42,373 nucleotides of DNA from Phaeobacter sp. HF9A (GTDB taxonomy: Bacteria; Pseudomonadota; Alphaproteobacteria; Rhodobacterales; Rhodobacteraceae). The notes under the pieces are model-generated. The model had not been told where the DNA came from, ran no database searches, and saw nothing but the letters and a program-made list of their open reading frames with translations. Of this stretch, positions 41,922 to 42,373 are shown piece by piece. The translations under genes were made by a program, and so were the position numbers. The stretch covers positions 1 to 42,373 of the forward strand of contig NZ_JAATOX010000024.1 of the NCBI RefSeq assembly GCF_011806385.1, in the 5' to 3' direction. Position 1 is the stretch's first letter; each line of letters starts with the position of its first letter.

Positions 41922-42011
41922 AAAGACGACAAAGCTCTTGCCCGGCTGGGCCTGACCCGCGCCAAGCTGGACTATCGGGTGAAGAAATTCTCCCTGTCGC
42001 CGGAGCGTTGA
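41922..42011 (+). pseudogene. Remnant of a Fis-type helix-turn-helix (C-terminus of a regulator)
   Basis: The rightward frame from 41922 reads KDDKALARLGLTRAKLDYRV, KKFSLSPER and stops at 42011. The pattern LGLTRAKLDYRVKKF matches the C-terminal Fis helix-turn-helix of sigma-54-dependent activators. The sequence upstream in this frame is not regulator-like, so only the last 30 codons remain. It abuts the leftward remnant at about 41918, which suggests a deletion or rearrangement joint. Confidence 0.4.
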
Positions 42012-42051
42012 GCGGCAGAGATGCCACGCCATAGCCAGCGGCGACCGGAGC

Positions 42052-42373
42052 CTAGCCCAGCCGTGCAGCTCGCGTGCGGCTCCGGTCAAACGCCTGCGTA
42101 AACTTGCGCGCACAGAACCCATAGAGACGCGTAATCATGACACCAACAATGATAGAGGTCGTCAGCGCGATCCAGGGCCTTGGCTCCCCGAACAGCTTGG
42201 TGACGATGGATATCATCTGATAGTGGCTGAGATAGATGAACATCGAGGCATTCGCGACCTCGCCAACCACCACTTTGACCGGCGCCGGCACCGCAAGGGC
42301 GCGCAGGAACAGCAGGATCAAACATCCACCGATCACGTAGAATGAGGCAGAGGTCAGCCCCCATTTGAACAGG
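42052..42373 (-). CDS. Membrane acyltransferase, C-terminal part (cut by window edge)
   Basis: The last 107 residues of a leftward membrane protein; the frame is open to the right edge. It contains three hydrophobic segments: SASFYVIGGCLILLFLRALA, ANASMFIYLSHYQMISIV and PWIALTTSIIVGVMITRLYG, then a basic tail (ARKFTQAFDRSRTRAARLG). The segment with IYLSHYQMISI resembles the late helices of acyltransferase-3 (OafA/YrhL-like) proteins, which acylate surface polysaccharides or lipids. The catalytic N-terminal part is outside the window, so the family is probable, not certain. Confidence 0.55.
   Translation of the reverse strand, partial: LFKWGLTSASFYVIGGCLILLFLRALAVPAPVKVVVGEVANASMFIYLSHYQMISIVTKLFGEPRPWIALTTSIIVGVMITRLYGFCARKFTQAFDRSRTRAARLG

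Larger units (their letters stand above)
41506..42051. other. Region without an intact gene: terminator and gene remnants
   Basis: The first part holds the symporter terminator at 41583-41615. From about 41725 to 42011 there are fragments of two different genes on opposite strands (listed separately). I see no intact ORF with a ribosome site and recognisable product; a 136-codon rightward frame at 41548..41955 appears to be antisense to the fragment. Confidence 0.5.

Noticed and set aside
41548-41955. 136-codon rightward frame in the right-hand intergenic region
   Set aside because: It spans the symporter terminator and reads antisense to a coding-like remnant; no domain is visible.
1-42373. 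CRISPR arrays, tRNA/rRNA genes, prophage or intact transposase genes
   Set aside because: I looked for regularly spaced repeats, conserved RNA signatures and transposase motifs and saw none.

Overview
The window reads as chromosomal DNA of a high-GC, metabolically versatile alphaproteobacterium, most likely a marine Rhodobacteraceae (Roseobacter-type) heterotroph. This rests on gene content and protein style: many ABC, TTT and AGCS uptake systems, LysR/LacI/LuxR/Lrp regulators, and short intergenic gaps with frequent ATGA overlaps. No rRNA, tRNA, CRISPR array, intact insertion sequence or prophage was seen. The organism is an inference; no phylogenetic marker lies inside the window.

Region 1 (1-2703): the left edge cuts the first codons of a leftward gene resembling the MSMEG_0572/Sll0783 family, which usually opens a Nit1C nitrilase cluster. 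A 0.7-kb intergenic region carrying a clean LysR-type inverted repeat follows. Then come two paralogous GcvA-like LysR genes facing each other with overlapping 3' ends.

Region 2 (2838-15834): a leftward CoA-ester catabolic block holds FadB-type hydratase/dehydrogenase, TctB and TctA, a signal-peptide-only small ORF where the binding protein would be expected, a class III CoA-transferase, MmgE/PrpD, an enoyl-CoA hydratase/isomerase, an ADP-forming acyl-CoA ligase and a PcaF/PaaJ-type thiolase. A YciA-type thioesterase and an AbrB-type membrane protein run rightward from a divergent promoter that holds a 19-bp near-perfect palindrome. Together these look like uptake, CoA activation and beta-oxidation-like cleavage of an organic acid, possibly a dicarboxylate, with no acyl-CoA dehydrogenase present.

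Region 3 (15950-27073): a PotABCD-type polyamine/opine ABC importer and an amidohydrolase run leftward from a LuxR-type regulator. A flavin monooxygenase-like gene and an ArgE-like M20 deacetylase (broken by a frameshift) run rightward. A RidA-DUF1028-LysR operon runs leftward. This looks like one import and breakdown module for an N-containing compound.

Region 4 (27649-38823): a large double-HAMP chemoreceptor, then a seven-gene sugar operon: LacI regulator, XylA-like isomerase, TIM-barrel isomerase/epimerase, Gfo/Idh/MocA oxidoreductase, and RbsABC-type ATPase, permease and binding protein. Two tandem palindromic operators 21 bp apart precede lacI, and a hairpin terminator closes the operon.

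Region 5 (38896-42373): an Lrp/AsnC regulator diverges from a universal stress protein plus Na+:alanine/glycine symporter pair, with two Lrp-like boxes between them. A strong terminator follows, then a scar of gene remnants and the 3' end of a leftward membrane acyltransferase cut by the right edge.

The clearest unusual points are the TTT transporter whose binding protein is reduced to a signal peptide, the C-terminally short FadB, the frameshifted argE-like gene, the kinase-less XylA operon, and four well-formed candidate operators.
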